64,000 bases of DNA from Microbacterium sp. APC 3901 (lineage in GTDB: Bacteria > Actinomycetota > Actinomycetes > Actinomycetales > Microbacteriaceae): the NCBI RefSeq assembly GCF_030407765.1, contig NZ_JASDCU010000011.1, positions 64,128 to 128,127 on the forward strand, read 5' to 3'. A program made the position numbers and the translations under genes. Positions 35,682-46,527 of the stretch are shown piece by piece. The notes under the pieces were generated by a model. The model saw only the letters and a list, made by a program, of their open reading frames with translations, was not told where the DNA came from and did no database searches. The number at the start of each line of letters is the position of its first letter. The stretch's first letter is position 1.

Positions 35682-36721
35682 GCACCATCACCCGCCGAAT
35701 CATCCCTGCGATCGCTGTCGCCGGGACGATGATGCTCGTCGCCACCGGGTGCGTCGCCGGTGAGAACGCCACAGCATCTGACTCGAGCGACGACAGTGCC
35801 GCATCGGGCGAGTGGTCGTCGGACACTCTGTCGATCGACTTCGCGACGTACAACCCACTCAGTCTGGTGATCCGCGACCAGGGCATTCTCGAGGAGATCC
35901 TCGGCGACGACGTCGCGGTCGAGTGGGTGCAGTCCGCAGGCTCGAACAAGGCGAACGAGCTGCTGCGCTCCGGTTCGATCGACGTGGGATCGACAGCCGG
36001 CTCGGCCGCGCTGCTCGCCCGCTCGAATGGATCGCCCATCCAGGTCATCGACATCTTCTCTCAGCCCGAGTGGTCGGCGATCGTCGTCGGCCCCGACAGC
36101 GATATCGCGTCGGTGGAGGACCTCGCCGGCAAGTCGGTCGCCGCGACGAAGGGAACGGATCCCTACTTCTTCCTGCTCCAGTCGCTCGAGGAGGCGGGAC
36201 TCTCGATCGACGACGTCGAGGTGCAGAACCTTCAGCACGCCGATGGGCGTGCTGCTCTCGATGGCGGATCCGTCGACGCGTGGGCAGGACTCGACCCGAT
36301 CATGGCCGCCGCCGAAGTGGAGTCCGGCGACCAGCTGATCTACCGCAACGTCGACTTCAACACCTACGGCTTCCTGAACGCGACCGAGGACTTCATCGAG
36401 AACCACGCCGACCTCGCTCAGGCGGTAGTGGATGCGTACGAGCAGGCACGCGAGTGGGCGCTGGAGAACCCCGAGGAGACCGCAGCCCTGCTGGCCGAGG
36501 TCGCGGGGATCGACATCGAGGTCGCGACGACCGTGATCGAGGAGCGCTCGAATCTCGACGTGAGCGGCATCCCGGGCGACGCGCAGATCGACGTGCTCGA
36601 GAAGATCGCTCCGGTGCTCGTCGAATCGGGCGACGTGCAGGGCGGCGAGGACGCCGTCGACGAGGCACTCGAATCGATCGTCAACGCCACTTTCGCAGAG
36701 AAGGCGGTCGGAGGCGAGTGA
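35678..36721 (+). CDS. ABC transporter substrate-binding lipoprotein (SsuA/NMT1-like)
   Basis: A 347-aa extracytoplasmic binding protein with a lipoprotein signal ending VATGC (Cys at about residue 25) followed by a Ser/Asp-rich tether. The two-lobe fold of the SsuA/NMT1 family shows in VEWVQSAGSNKANELLRSGS, VGSTAGSAALLARSNGSPI and GKSVAATKGTDPYFFLLQSL. The family binds aliphatic sulfonates, taurine, nitrate or thiamin precursors. The downstream sulfur-amino-acid gene favours an organosulfur ligand, which is inference. ATG overlaps the ATPase stop. Confidence 0.9.
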   Translation: MSTITRRIIPAIAVAGTMMLVATGCVAGENATASDSSDDSAASGEWSSDTLSIDFATYNPLSLVIRDQGILEEILGDDVAVEWVQSAGSNKANELLRSGSIDVGSTAGSAALLARSNGSPIQVIDIFSQPEWSAIVVGPDSDIASVEDLAGKSVAATKGTDPYFFLLQSLEEAGLSIDDVEVQNLQHADGRAALDGGSVDAWAGLDPIMAAAEVESGDQLIYRNVDFNTYGFLNATEDFIENHADLAQAVVDAYEQAREWALENPEETAALLAEVAGIDIEVATTVIEERSNLDVSGIPGDAQIDVLEKIAPVLVESGDVQGGEDAVDEALESIVNATFAEKAVGGE

Positions 36722-37578
36722 GCCTTCCGGATCAGAGGGCGCTGGCGCCCGCGGACACGCGGGACGCTCTCGACGCGGCGCGCGGAAGCCGAAGGCGTGC
36801 CGAGGTCGGCGCACGGCATGCGTGGGACCGACCCGCGGTGCGGATCGCCGGCGGGTTCCTGCTCCCCGTCGTCATCCTGATCACGTGGCAGGTGGTCACG
36901 ACCACCGGGATGGTCGAGCCGTACCGCCTGCCTGCTCCGGCCACGGTGTTCACCGCCGGTGTCGAACTCGCCGAGCGCGGAGCGCTGTGGACGCACATCG
37001 CGATATCGGTGCAGCGAGTGCTGCTCGGGTTCGCGATCGGGTCGGTCATCGGGCTCGCCGCTGCGGGGATCGTCGGTCTCTCCCGCATCGGAGACGTGCT
37101 GCTCAGCCCGACGCTCGCGGCGGTTCGAGCCGTGCCATCGCTGGCCTGGGTGCCGCTGCTCATCCTCTGGATGCAGATCGGTGAGGAGTCCAAGGTCACG
37201 CTGATTGCGATCGGTGCGTTCTTCCCCGTCTACACCACCGTCGCCTCGGCGCTGCGCCACGTCGATCCGCTGCTGGTCGAGGCCGGGCGCTCGTTCAGCC
37301 TGAGCGGCTGGTCGCTGTTCCGCACGGTGCAGCTTCCCGCAGTCGTGCCGTCGGTGATCGCCGGTCTGCGTCTCGCCCTCGCTCAGGCATGGCTATTCCT
37401 CGTCGCGGCGGAGCTCATCGCCTCGTCGATGGGACTCGGATTCCTGCTCACCGATTCGCAGAGCAACGGCCGCGTCGACCGGATCCTGCTCTCGATCGTG
37501 CTGCTCGCTCTGCTTGGGACGATCACGAACGGTGTGCTCGCTCTGGCTGAGAAGTACCTGCTGCGGAGGTGGGCGTGA
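36718..37578 (+). CDS. ABC transporter permease (SsuC/TauC-like)
   Basis: A 286-aa permease with about six membrane helices after a 40-residue polar N-terminus. The coupling-loop motif is EAGRSFSLSGWSLFRTVQLP (about residues 187-206), as in the BPD_transp_1 family. The GTG start overlaps the binding-protein stop by 4 bases (GTGA). It forms the channel for the importer encoded by the previous two genes. Confidence 0.92.
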   Translation: MSLPDQRALAPADTRDALDAARGSRRRAEVGARHAWDRPAVRIAGGFLLPVVILITWQVVTTTGMVEPYRLPAPATVFTAGVELAERGALWTHIAISVQRVLLGFAIGSVIGLAAAGIVGLSRIGDVLLSPTLAAVRAVPSLAWVPLLILWMQIGEESKVTLIAIGAFFPVYTTVASALRHVDPLLVEAGRSFSLSGWSLFRTVQLPAVVPSVIAGLRLALAQAWLFLVAAELIASSMGLGFLLTDSQSNGRVDRILLSIVLLALLGTITNGVLALAEKYLLRRWA

Positions 37579-39581
37579 CGGCGTCGGAGGTGCGCCTGTA
37601 CGAGACGAGGTCGTATCCCGCGCCTCCGGCGTTCGCCGCACAGGCCAACGTGAACGAGGAGGCCTACGCGAGGGCCGCGTCCGATCCGATCCTCTTCTGG
37701 GAGCAGGCTGCCGCTCGCCTGGATTGGACCGAGCCGTGGCACTCCGCGCATGAGTGGGATCCGCCCGTCGGCGAGGACGTGCCGGCAGCTCGCTGGTTCG
37801 TCGGCGGACGTCTGAACGTCGCGTACAACTGCGTCGATCGGCACGTGGTGGCGGGGAGAGGTGACAAGGTCGCCCTGCACTTCGAGGGAGAGCCCGGCGA
37901 CCGTGCTGCAGTCACCTACTCCGACCTGCAGAGCATGGTGTCGCGCGCGGCCAACGCGCTGATCGCACTCGGCATCCGACCGGGCGACCGCGTCGTCGTC
38001 TATCTCCCCGTGCTTATCGAGACGGTCGTGATCACACTCGCGTGCGCGCGCATCGGAGCGGTGCACTCGCTCGTGTTCGGCGGGTTCTCCGCCGAGGCCG
38101 TGCGATTCCGGCTCGCCGACACCGGTGCCAAGCTGCTCGTCACGAGTGACGGCCAGTTCCGCCGCGGCACCGCGACCGAGGTCAAGTCCACCGCCGATGT
38201 CGCGTCGGCTGACCTCCCCGACCTCGAGCACGTTCTCGTGCTCCGGCGAACGGGGCAGGACGTGCCCTGGACGCCAGGACGTGACATCTGGTGGCACGAT
38301 GTCGTCGACACCGCCTCGCCGGAGCACGAGGCTGAGGCGTTCGACGCCGAGCATCCGCTCTTCATCATCTACACGTCGGGCACGACGGGCAAACCGAAGG
38401 GGCTGGTGCACACCTCGGGTGGATACCTCGCCCATGCGAGCTGGGCCCACTGGGCGCATTTCGACGCGAAACCCGACGACGTGCACTGGTGCACGGCCGA
38501 CCTCGCGTGGGTCACGGCGCACACCTACGAGATCTACGGCCCGCTCTCGAACGGCCTGACCCAGATCATCTACGAGGGCACGCCCGACGCCCCGAACCGC
38601 GAACGTCACCTCGAGATCATCGAGCGGTACGGCGTGACGGTTTACTACACGGCGCCGACCCTCATTCGCACCTTCATGACCTGGTTCGGCGCCGATCTGC
38701 CCGAGGGGCACGACCTCTCGACCCTGCGTCTGCTGGGCACCGTCGGCGAGGCGATCAATCCGGAAGCCTGGATCTGGTTCCGGCGCAGCTTCGGACGCGA
38801 CGAGCTCCCTGTCGTCGACACCTGGTGGCAGTCGGAGACCGGAGCGGCGATGATCGCGCCGTTGCCCGGCGTCACGACGCTCAAGCCCGGTTCGGCATCG
38901 ATGCCACTGCCCGGAATCGATGCCGCCGTCGTCGACGAGCACGGCGACGAGGTGGCCCCCGGGCGATCGGGGACGCTGGTGGTGCGCCGCCCGTGGCCGG
39001 GGATGGCGAGGACGGTGTGGGGCGACCCGAAGCGATACCGCGACGCCTACTGGTCGACTTTCGCAGGGCACGGCGACCACGGCGGCTACTACGTCGCCGG
39101 TGACGGGGCGACCCGAGACGCCGACGGGTACATCTGGATCCTCGGCCGGCTCGACGACGTCGTGAACGTGTCGGGCCACAGGCTTTCGACCATCGAGATC
39201 GAGTCCGCGCTCGTGGCGCACGACACGGTCGGAGAGGCGGGAACGGCGGGCGTCGCAGATACGGTGACCGGCCAGGCGGTCGTCGCCTTCGTCGTCGCAT
39301 CGGGCCGAGCTGAGGTGTCGACCCCGGTGCTGCGGGCAGAGGTCGCCAAAGCCATCGGTCCCATCGCCAAGCCGAAGCACATCGTCGTCGTACCCGACCT
39401 CCCGAAGACGCGCTCGGGCAAGATCATGCGCAGACTGCTCGCTCAGCTCTGGGAAGCGGAGCAGGACCGCCGGGCGGGCCGCGCATCGTCTCAGCTCGGA
39501 GACACGACATCGCTGCAGAACCCGTGGGCCGTCGACGACATCGCCGCCGCGCTCGAGACCGCAGAACTGAGGACATCATGA
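37575..39581 (+). CDS. Acetyl-CoA synthetase (AMP-forming) Acs-like
   Basis: A 668-aa adenylate-forming enzyme, full length, that makes acetyl-CoA from acetate, ATP and CoA. The P-loop is YTSGTTGKPKGLVHTSGG (about residues 265-282), the A5 region VDTWWQSETG keeps the Trp that limits the acyl pocket to small acids, and the C-terminal lysine is in PKTRSGKIMRR. The usual WVTGHSY block reads WVTAHTYEIYGP, so it is somewhat divergent. GTG 37575 overlaps the permease stop and has GGAGG 5 bases upstream. Propionate or another short acid is possible. Confidence 0.88.
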   Translation: MTASEVRLYETRSYPAPPAFAAQANVNEEAYARAASDPILFWEQAAARLDWTEPWHSAHEWDPPVGEDVPAARWFVGGRLNVAYNCVDRHVVAGRGDKVALHFEGEPGDRAAVTYSDLQSMVSRAANALIALGIRPGDRVVVYLPVLIETVVITLACARIGAVHSLVFGGFSAEAVRFRLADTGAKLLVTSDGQFRRGTATEVKSTADVASADLPDLEHVLVLRRTGQDVPWTPGRDIWWHDVVDTASPEHEAEAFDAEHPLFIIYTSGTTGKPKGLVHTSGGYLAHASWAHWAHFDAKPDDVHWCTADLAWVTAHTYEIYGPLSNGLTQIIYEGTPDAPNRERHLEIIERYGVTVYYTAPTLIRTFMTWFGADLPEGHDLSTLRLLGTVGEAINPEAWIWFRRSFGRDELPVVDTWWQSETGAAMIAPLPGVTTLKPGSASMPLPGIDAAVVDEHGDEVAPGRSGTLVVRRPWPGMARTVWGDPKRYRDAYWSTFAGHGDHGGYYVAGDGATRDADGYIWILGRLDDVVNVSGHRLSTIEIESALVAHDTVGEAGTAGVADTVTGQAVVAFVVASGRAEVSTPVLRAEVAKAIGPIAKPKHIVVVPDLPKTRSGKIMRRLLAQLWEAEQDRRAGRASSQLGDTTSLQNPWAVDDIAAALETAELRTS

Positions 39582-40882
39582 CGGAAGAACACCGCTTCGG
39601 ATTTCGCACGAGGGCACTCCATGCCGGTGGCACCCCCGATGCCGCCACCGGCGCCCGCGCCGTGCCGATCTATCAGACGACGTCGTTCGTCTTCGAAGAC
39701 GCGGCGGACGCAGGGAACCTCTTCGCTCTGCAGAAGTACGGCAACATCTACTCGCGCATCGGCAACCCCACCGTCGCCGCGCTCGAGGAGCGCCTCGCGT
39801 CGTTGGAAGGCGGCATCGGCGCCGTCGCGACCGCGTCGGGGATGAGCGCGGAGTTCATCACGTTCGCGGCACTCGTCGGAGCCGGTGACCACGTGGTGGC
39901 CTCCGCCCAGCTGTACGGCGGCACCGTGACGCAGCTCGACGTGACGCTGCGCCGGTTCGGGGTGCAGACGACCTTCGTCGCCTCCAGCGACCCCGCAGAC
40001 TACGCGGCAGCGATCCGCCCCGAGACCAAGGTCGTCTACGTCGAGATGATCGGCAACCCCTCGGGGGAGATCGCCGACATCGAGGGCCTGGCAGAGGTCG
40101 CCCATGCCGCAGGGGTGCCTCTGGTCATCGACGCGACGCTGGCCACGCCGTATCTCGCGCGTCCGCTCGAGCACGGTGCCGACATCGTCATCCACTCGGT
40201 CACGAAGTTCCTCGGCGGTCACGGCACCACGCTCGGCGGGGTGGTGATCGAGAAGGGCACGTTCGACTGGGGCAACGGACGGTTCCCGCAGATGACCGAG
40301 CCCGTCGAGTCCTACGGCGGGATCAAGTGGTGGGACAACTTCGGCGAGTACGGGTTTCTCACCAAGCTCCGCACCGAGCAGCTGCGCGACATCGGTCCGG
40401 CGCTCAGCCCGCAGTCGGCGTTCAACCTCCTGCAGGGAGTGGAGACGCTTCCGCAGCGCATCGATGCGCACCTCGCGAACGCACGGATCGTCGCCGAGTG
40501 GCTCGACTCGGACCCCAGGGTCGACTACGTGACCTGGGCGGGTCTCGCTCATCACCCGCATCACGAGCGTGCGGCGAAGTACCTGCCGCTGGGTCCCGGT
40601 TCGGTGTTCGCCTTCGGGGTGAAGTCCGAAGACGGCCGCGCAGCGGGGGAGAAGCTCATCGAGAGCCTGCAGCTGGCGTCGCATCTCGCGAACATCGGCG
40701 ATGCGCGCACGCTCGTCATCCACCCTGCATCCACCACCCACCGGCAGCTCACGGAACCGCAGCTCGTCGCCGCGGGTGTGCGCCCCGACCTCATCCGCAT
40801 CTCGGTGGGACTCGAGGACGCCGAAGACATCATCTGGGATCTCGATCAGGCCCTCACGACAGCGACAGGAGCGACCCGATGA
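39578..40882 (+). CDS. O-acetylhomoserine sulfhydrylase (homocysteine synthase) MetY-type
   Basis: A 434-aa PLP enzyme of the Cys/Met metabolism family that converts O-acetylhomoserine and sulfide (or methanethiol) to homocysteine (or methionine). The PLP lysine is in HSVTKFLGGHGTTLGG (about residue 210), with YSRIGNPTVAALEERLASLE and the tyrosine-containing QKYGNIYSRI. Length and the WDNFGEYGFLTKLR block fit MetY rather than MetB. ATG overlaps the acs stop by 4 bases. acs just upstream could feed acetyl-CoA to homoserine acetylation; no metX is in the window. Confidence 0.92.
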   Translation: MTEEHRFGFRTRALHAGGTPDAATGARAVPIYQTTSFVFEDAADAGNLFALQKYGNIYSRIGNPTVAALEERLASLEGGIGAVATASGMSAEFITFAALVGAGDHVVASAQLYGGTVTQLDVTLRRFGVQTTFVASSDPADYAAAIRPETKVVYVEMIGNPSGEIADIEGLAEVAHAAGVPLVIDATLATPYLARPLEHGADIVIHSVTKFLGGHGTTLGGVVIEKGTFDWGNGRFPQMTEPVESYGGIKWWDNFGEYGFLTKLRTEQLRDIGPALSPQSAFNLLQGVETLPQRIDAHLANARIVAEWLDSDPRVDYVTWAGLAHHPHHERAAKYLPLGPGSVFAFGVKSEDGRAAGEKLIESLQLASHLANIGDARTLVIHPASTTHRQLTEPQLVAAGVRPDLIRISVGLEDAEDIIWDLDQALTTATGATR

Positions 40883-41463
40883 GCGGAATCGAGACCACGG
40901 GAGTCGATGCCTGCGCGCTTCCGCCTGCGCAGGATGCTGCGGCCTGTGCCTTGCCTGGCTCCGCACCGGTGCACCCCGGGCGCACCTGGACCGGCCCCGG
41001 CCAGCAGCAGCGCTTCGGCATCCTCCGACGCGCGAAATCCGTCGCCATCGTCGGCGCATCGAACAATCCTGCGCGTGCGTCGTACTTCGTCGCGACCTAC
41101 CTGCTTTCGAGCACCGCTTACGACGTCTACCTCGTGAACCCTCGGGAATCCGAGATCCTCGGCCAGCCGGTCTACGCCTCGCTCGCGGACCTGCCGGTCG
41201 TGCCCGACATCGTCGACGTCTTCCGTCGGCACGACGATCTGCCGGGGGTCGCTCAGGAGGCGATCGACGCCGGCGCGCGGACGCTCTGGCTGCAGCTCGG
41301 GTCATGGCACGAGGATGCCGCAGCGATCGCCGAGAGCGCAGGACTCTCGGTGGTGATGGACCGGTGCATCAAGATCGAGCACGCCCGGTTCCACGGTGGG
41401 CTCCACCTCGCCGGATTCGACACCGGCGTCATCAGCTCGCGTCGGCAGCTGCTGGCGCGCTGA
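40879..41463 (+). CDS. CoA-binding domain protein (YccU-type)
   Basis: A 194-aa protein with a Rossmann-type CoA-binding domain (SVAIVGASNNPARASYFVAT near residues 54-73, VYLVNPRESEILGQPVYASL). It resembles the succinyl-CoA synthetase alpha N-terminal domain and YccU proteins. A Cys-containing, disordered N-terminus of about 40 residues precedes it. ATG overlaps the metY stop. Pairing with metY-type genes suggests a link to acyl-CoA or CoA-thiol control; the role is unknown. Confidence 0.85.
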   Translation: MSGIETTGVDACALPPAQDAAACALPGSAPVHPGRTWTGPGQQQRFGILRRAKSVAIVGASNNPARASYFVATYLLSSTAYDVYLVNPRESEILGQPVYASLADLPVVPDIVDVFRRHDDLPGVAQEAIDAGARTLWLQLGSWHEDAAAIAESAGLSVVMDRCIKIEHARFHGGLHLAGFDTGVISSRRQLLAR

Positions 41464-41483
41464 TCCGAGTTCGCGGCCGAGCC

Positions 41484-41489
41484 TAGACT
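41484..41489 (+). promoter_or_regulatory. -10-like hexamer for coaE
   Basis: TAGACT ends 6 bases before the coaE ATG at 41496, again without room for a leader. Confidence 0.4.
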
Positions 41490-41495
41490 GGCGAG

Positions 41496-42095
41496 ATGCC
41501 TCTCATCGCGCTCACCGGCGGCATCGCCTCGGGAAAGTCGACCATCGCACGACGACTCGCAGAGCTCGGAGCGGTCATCGTCGACGCCGATCAGATCGTG
41601 CGCGACGTGCAGGCTCCGGGGTCTGCGGTGCTGTCCCGGATCGAGGAGGTCTTCGGGGCCGACGTCATCGCAGAGGACGGCGCACTCGACCGTGCGGCGC
41701 TGGGTGCCAAGGTCTTCGCCGATCCCGAGCAGCTGGCACGGCTGAACGCGATCGTCCACCCCGCGGTCCGTGCCGAGTCGCAGCGTCGATTCGAGGCGGC
41801 CGCCTCCGCCGATCCCGAGACGGTCGTCGTCTACGACGTCCCTCTCCTGGTCGAGGCGCGGGTCGATGACCCGTGGGATCTGATCGTCGTCGCGCATGCA
41901 CCCGCAGGCGAGCGCAGGCGGAGGCTCGTCGAGCTGCGCGGCATGGCGGAGCAGGCGGCGCAGGAGCGGATCGACGCGCAGGTGTCGGACGAGCGTCGGC
42001 TGGCGATCGCCGACGAGATCGTCGACACCTCCGGCTCTCTGGGCGAGACGATCCGGCAGACCGACGCCCTGTGGGAGCGGATTCGCGCGTCGTGA
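41496..42095 (+). CDS. coaE: Dephospho-CoA kinase CoaE
   Basis: Final step of CoA synthesis: phosphorylation of dephospho-CoA with ATP. The 199-aa protein has the P-loop GGIASGKSTIARRL (residues 8-21), the substrate motif DADQIVRDVQAPG (about 30-42) and the lid region ERRRRLVELRG. It follows a CoA-binding protein gene by 32 bases and overlaps the MFS gene by 4 bases. In many actinobacteria it sits between rpsA and uvrB, as here. Confidence 0.96.
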   Translation: MPLIALTGGIASGKSTIARRLAELGAVIVDADQIVRDVQAPGSAVLSRIEEVFGADVIAEDGALDRAALGAKVFADPEQLARLNAIVHPAVRAESQRRFEAAASADPETVVVYDVPLLVEARVDDPWDLIVVAHAPAGERRRRLVELRGMAEQAAQERIDAQVSDERRLAIADEIVDTSGSLGETIRQTDALWERIRAS

Positions 42096-43303
42096 CCTTC
42101 ACCGGTCACACACCCGGGTCTTCCGCCTATCGGCGTCTCATCGTCGGTCTGTTCTTCGCCGGCGTCGCGACGTTCGCGCAGTTGTATTCGCCTCAGGCCG
42201 TGCTGCCGCAGCTCTCATCGGATCTCGGGATCAGTCCGGCGGCCGCGGCACTCGCGGTATCGGCCGCAACGCTCGGCCTGGCGGCGGCTGTGGTTCCGTG
42301 GTCGATGGTCGCGGATCGCATCGGACGGGTCCCCGCGATGGGGATCGGCATCCTCACCGCCACCGCTCTGGGGCTCCTCGCGCCGCTCAGCACAGGCTTG
42401 GAGATGCTGTTGGCACTGCGTCTGCTCGAGGGCGTCGCGCTGGGTGCGGTGCCCGCGGTGGCGCTCGCGTACCTCAGCGAAGAGGTGAGCGCACGTGATG
42501 CCGCGACGGCAGCGGGGAGCTATATCGCCGGGACGACGGTGGGCGGCCTGCTCGGTCGTGTCCTGTCGGGATTGGTCGGCGAGCCGTGGGGGTGGCGTGC
42601 GGGCATCTGGACCGTCGCCGGTGTGTGCGCGGTGGCAGCGGTGCTGTTCCTGTGGCTGACGCCGAAGGCACAGGGGTTCGTACCCGGTCGCTTCCGAGAC
42701 GACACGACGCCGGGCATGCTCGAACGTCTGGTGCTGCCGCTGCGCTCCGGGCCGCAGCTCGCGCTCTACGCGCAGGGATTCCTTCTCATGGGGGCGTTCG
42801 TCGCGGTATACAACTACCTCGGGTTCCATCTCATCGACGAGCCGTTCGCCCTTCCGAGCTGGTTGGTGACGCTGCTGTTCCTCGCCTATCTCGCGGGTAC
42901 CGTCTCGTCGCCGACAGCCGGTGCCCTCGCATCCCGCTTCGGTCGGTATCGTGTGCTGCTGTTCTCGATAGCCGTGATGGCCGTCGGTGCCGTCGCCATG
43001 CTCAGCCAGATCCTCCTCGTGGTGATCATCGGGCTGCTGTTCTTCACCGGAGGCTTCTTCGGCGCGCACGCGGTCGCCTCGGGCTGGGCTCCCGCCGCAG
43101 CGGCACCCGCCAGCAGGGCGCAGGCATCGTCTCTCTATTACTTCGGCTACTACGCGGGGTCGAGCCTCTTCGGCTGGATGCTGGGCATCGTGTTCGGGAG
43201 GGCCGATTGGGCGTGGTTCATGGCCGCGATCCTGGCGATGTGCGCGGTGTCCGCGGCGCTGGCCGCCCGCGCCCTGCGGCTGTCGTCGACCGGGCGCGTG
43301 TGA
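42092..43303 (+). CDS. MFS transporter
   Basis: A 403-aa major facilitator with about 12 membrane helices. The loop 2-3 motif appears as PWSMVADRIGRVPAMGIG (about residues 67-84), and a second copy is ALASRFGRYRVL. It resembles the AraJ/YnfM group of drug and sugar efflux pumps. The GTG start overlaps the coaE stop. Substrate unknown. Confidence 0.88.
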   Translation: MTFTGHTPGSSAYRRLIVGLFFAGVATFAQLYSPQAVLPQLSSDLGISPAAAALAVSAATLGLAAAVVPWSMVADRIGRVPAMGIGILTATALGLLAPLSTGLEMLLALRLLEGVALGAVPAVALAYLSEEVSARDAATAAGSYIAGTTVGGLLGRVLSGLVGEPWGWRAGIWTVAGVCAVAAVLFLWLTPKAQGFVPGRFRDDTTPGMLERLVLPLRSGPQLALYAQGFLLMGAFVAVYNYLGFHLIDEPFALPSWLVTLLFLAYLAGTVSSPTAGALASRFGRYRVLLFSIAVMAVGAVAMLSQILLVVIIGLLFFTGGFFGAHAVASGWAPAAAAPASRAQASSLYYFGYYAGSSLFGWMLGIVFGRADWAWFMAAILAMCAVSAALAARALRLSSTGRV

Positions 43304-43321
43304 CCGCGAGGCGACACCTCG

Positions 43322-43429
43322 TCATCGGCCCTCGATCGTGAGCTGCGCACGAATGCCGACGTGGCGCACGCCCTCGGCATGACGATGCACGGACTGCTGC
43401 GACTCGCTGACTGCCCCGCCCCTATGCGT
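43322..43429 (+). pseudogene. Possible remnant of a MarR-like regulator gene
   Basis: The frame reads SSALDRELRTNADVAHALGM then TMHGLLRLAD, which recalls the first helices of MarR-type regulators. It follows the MFS stop in the same frame, has no convincing start except GTG 43361, and runs into antisense DUF4126 sequence without a winged helix. It may be a decayed fragment or chance similarity. Confidence 0.25.
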
Positions 43430-44039
43430 GGATGCCGCCGGCCGGCTGACCGCCGCCGGCTCGACGCATGCGCGCCAGGCGGCGCACGCCCACGATGGCG
43501 ACGACGACGAGGCCCACCAGCAGCAGTGCGGCCACGACGGGGATGACGATCGCCGTGGCGGCCAGCATGAATGATGCGCCGTCCTCGGCCGTGCTCAGGA
43601 CGGGAGCCGCAAGGCCGCCGGTCACCGTGTTGGCGGCGACACGCGCCGTGGCCTTCACGATGTGCACGACCAGGGCGATCGCGATGCCCACGGCCACCGG
43701 CACCCAGGCGTTGTCGCTGAAGAACGCCGCGGGGTCGTCGACCGCGATCGTCTGAGCGCCCGAGCCTGCACCGAAGGCGATGCCTCCGGATGCCGGACGC
43801 AGAATGCTCTGGATCACGTCGTTCACGGAGTCGAGCGCCGGGATCTTGTCGGCGACGATCTCCAGCAGCAGGAGAGCGCCGAGGATCCAGAGCGCGAGGT
43901 CACTCGAGAGCCACGACCACGATGGCGGCAGCACGACGGCGGGAAGCAGCCGATCGGTGAGGCCGAGCAGGAACAGAGGCATCCATGCGTTGAGGCCCGC
44001 GGACGCGGCGAGACTGGTGCCGATGAGGAACTCGATCAC
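43422..44039 (-). CDS. DUF4126 membrane protein
   Basis: A 205-aa protein with four to five hydrophobic segments, including MIEFLIGTSLAASAGLNAW at the N-terminus and a long C-terminal helix before RRLARMRRAGGG. Blocks LLEIVADKIPALDSVNDVIQ and RPASGGIAFGAG are typical of DUF4126. Function unknown. The start is GTG with a -10-like TAGAGT 6 bases upstream. Confidence 0.88.
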   Translation of the reverse strand: MIEFLIGTSLAASAGLNAWMPLFLLGLTDRLLPAVVLPPSWSWLSSDLALWILGALLLLEIVADKIPALDSVNDVIQSILRPASGGIAFGAGSGAQTIAVDDPAAFFSDNAWVPVAVGIAIALVVHIVKATARVAANTVTGGLAAPVLSTAEDGASFMLAATAIVIPVVAALLLVGLVVVAIVGVRRLARMRRAGGGQPAGGIHA

Positions 44040-44045
44040 GCCCCC

Positions 44046-44051
44046 ACTCTA
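44046..44051 (-). promoter_or_regulatory. -10-like hexamer for the DUF4126 gene
   Basis: TAGAGT on the minus strand ends 6 bases before the GTG at 44039. Confidence 0.35.
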
Positions 44052-44091
44052 GGCCGAGGCCGCTCGTGGCCCCGATGTCGGTGGCCCGGCA

Positions 44092-44097
44092 TACGCT
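44092..44097 (+). promoter_or_regulatory. -10-like hexamer for uvrB
   Basis: TACGCT ends 6 bases before the uvrB ATG at 44104; the intervening bases are GGAGGT. No LexA-type box is visible upstream. Confidence 0.35.
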
Positions 44098-44103
44098 GGA
44101 GGT

Positions 44104-46176
<2,073 letters not shown>

Positions 46177-46194
46177 GGCACGGAAGCGACCAGG

Positions 46195-46527
46195 ATGGAT
46201 GCATCAGGAGAAGAGCTCGCCGATCGTGTGAGAGCGCTTCTCACTCTCGGCGGGGACATCGAGGAGAAGCGGATGTTCGGCACGCGCGCATTCCTTCTCG
46301 ACGGTCACATCCTCGTCGGAGCGCGCACAGGCGGGGTGCTGCTCGTCCGCGTCGATGAGGAGCACGGCGCCTCGCTGATCACCCGGTCAGGGGTCGCGTC
46401 CGCGGTCATGGGCCCGCGGACGATGGGGACCGGCTGGCTCGATGTGTCGCCGAGCGTCATCGTCGACGACGATGACCTCGCATCCTGGCTCGACATCGCC
46501 CGTGAAGACGCGAAGCGAGATGACTGA
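46195..46527 (+). CDS. TfoX N-terminal-domain protein
   Basis: A 110-aa protein resembling the TfoX/Sxy N-terminal domain (EEKRMFGTRAFLLDGHILVG and WLDVSPSVIVDDDDLASWL). TfoX regulates competence in some Gammaproteobacteria; actinobacterial single-domain versions have no established role. It lies 18 bases after uvrB and converges on the small gene at 46537, sharing a hairpin. Confidence 0.82.
   Translation: MDASGEELADRVRALLTLGGDIEEKRMFGTRAFLLDGHILVGARTGGVLLVRVDEEHGASLITRSGVASAVMGPRTMGTGWLDVSPSVIVDDDDLASWLDIAREDAKRDD

Noticed and set aside
34830..41463. Methionine or cobalamin riboswitch controlling the metY-containing unit
   Set aside because: The region before 34830 is short and shows no conserved riboswitch core; only small direct and inverted repeats are present.
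44040..44103. SOS (LexA) box upstream of uvrB, also looked for upstream of uvrA and dnaE
   Set aside because: No sequence resembling the actinobacterial LexA palindrome (CGAAC-N4-GTTCG type) is present in these short upstream regions.
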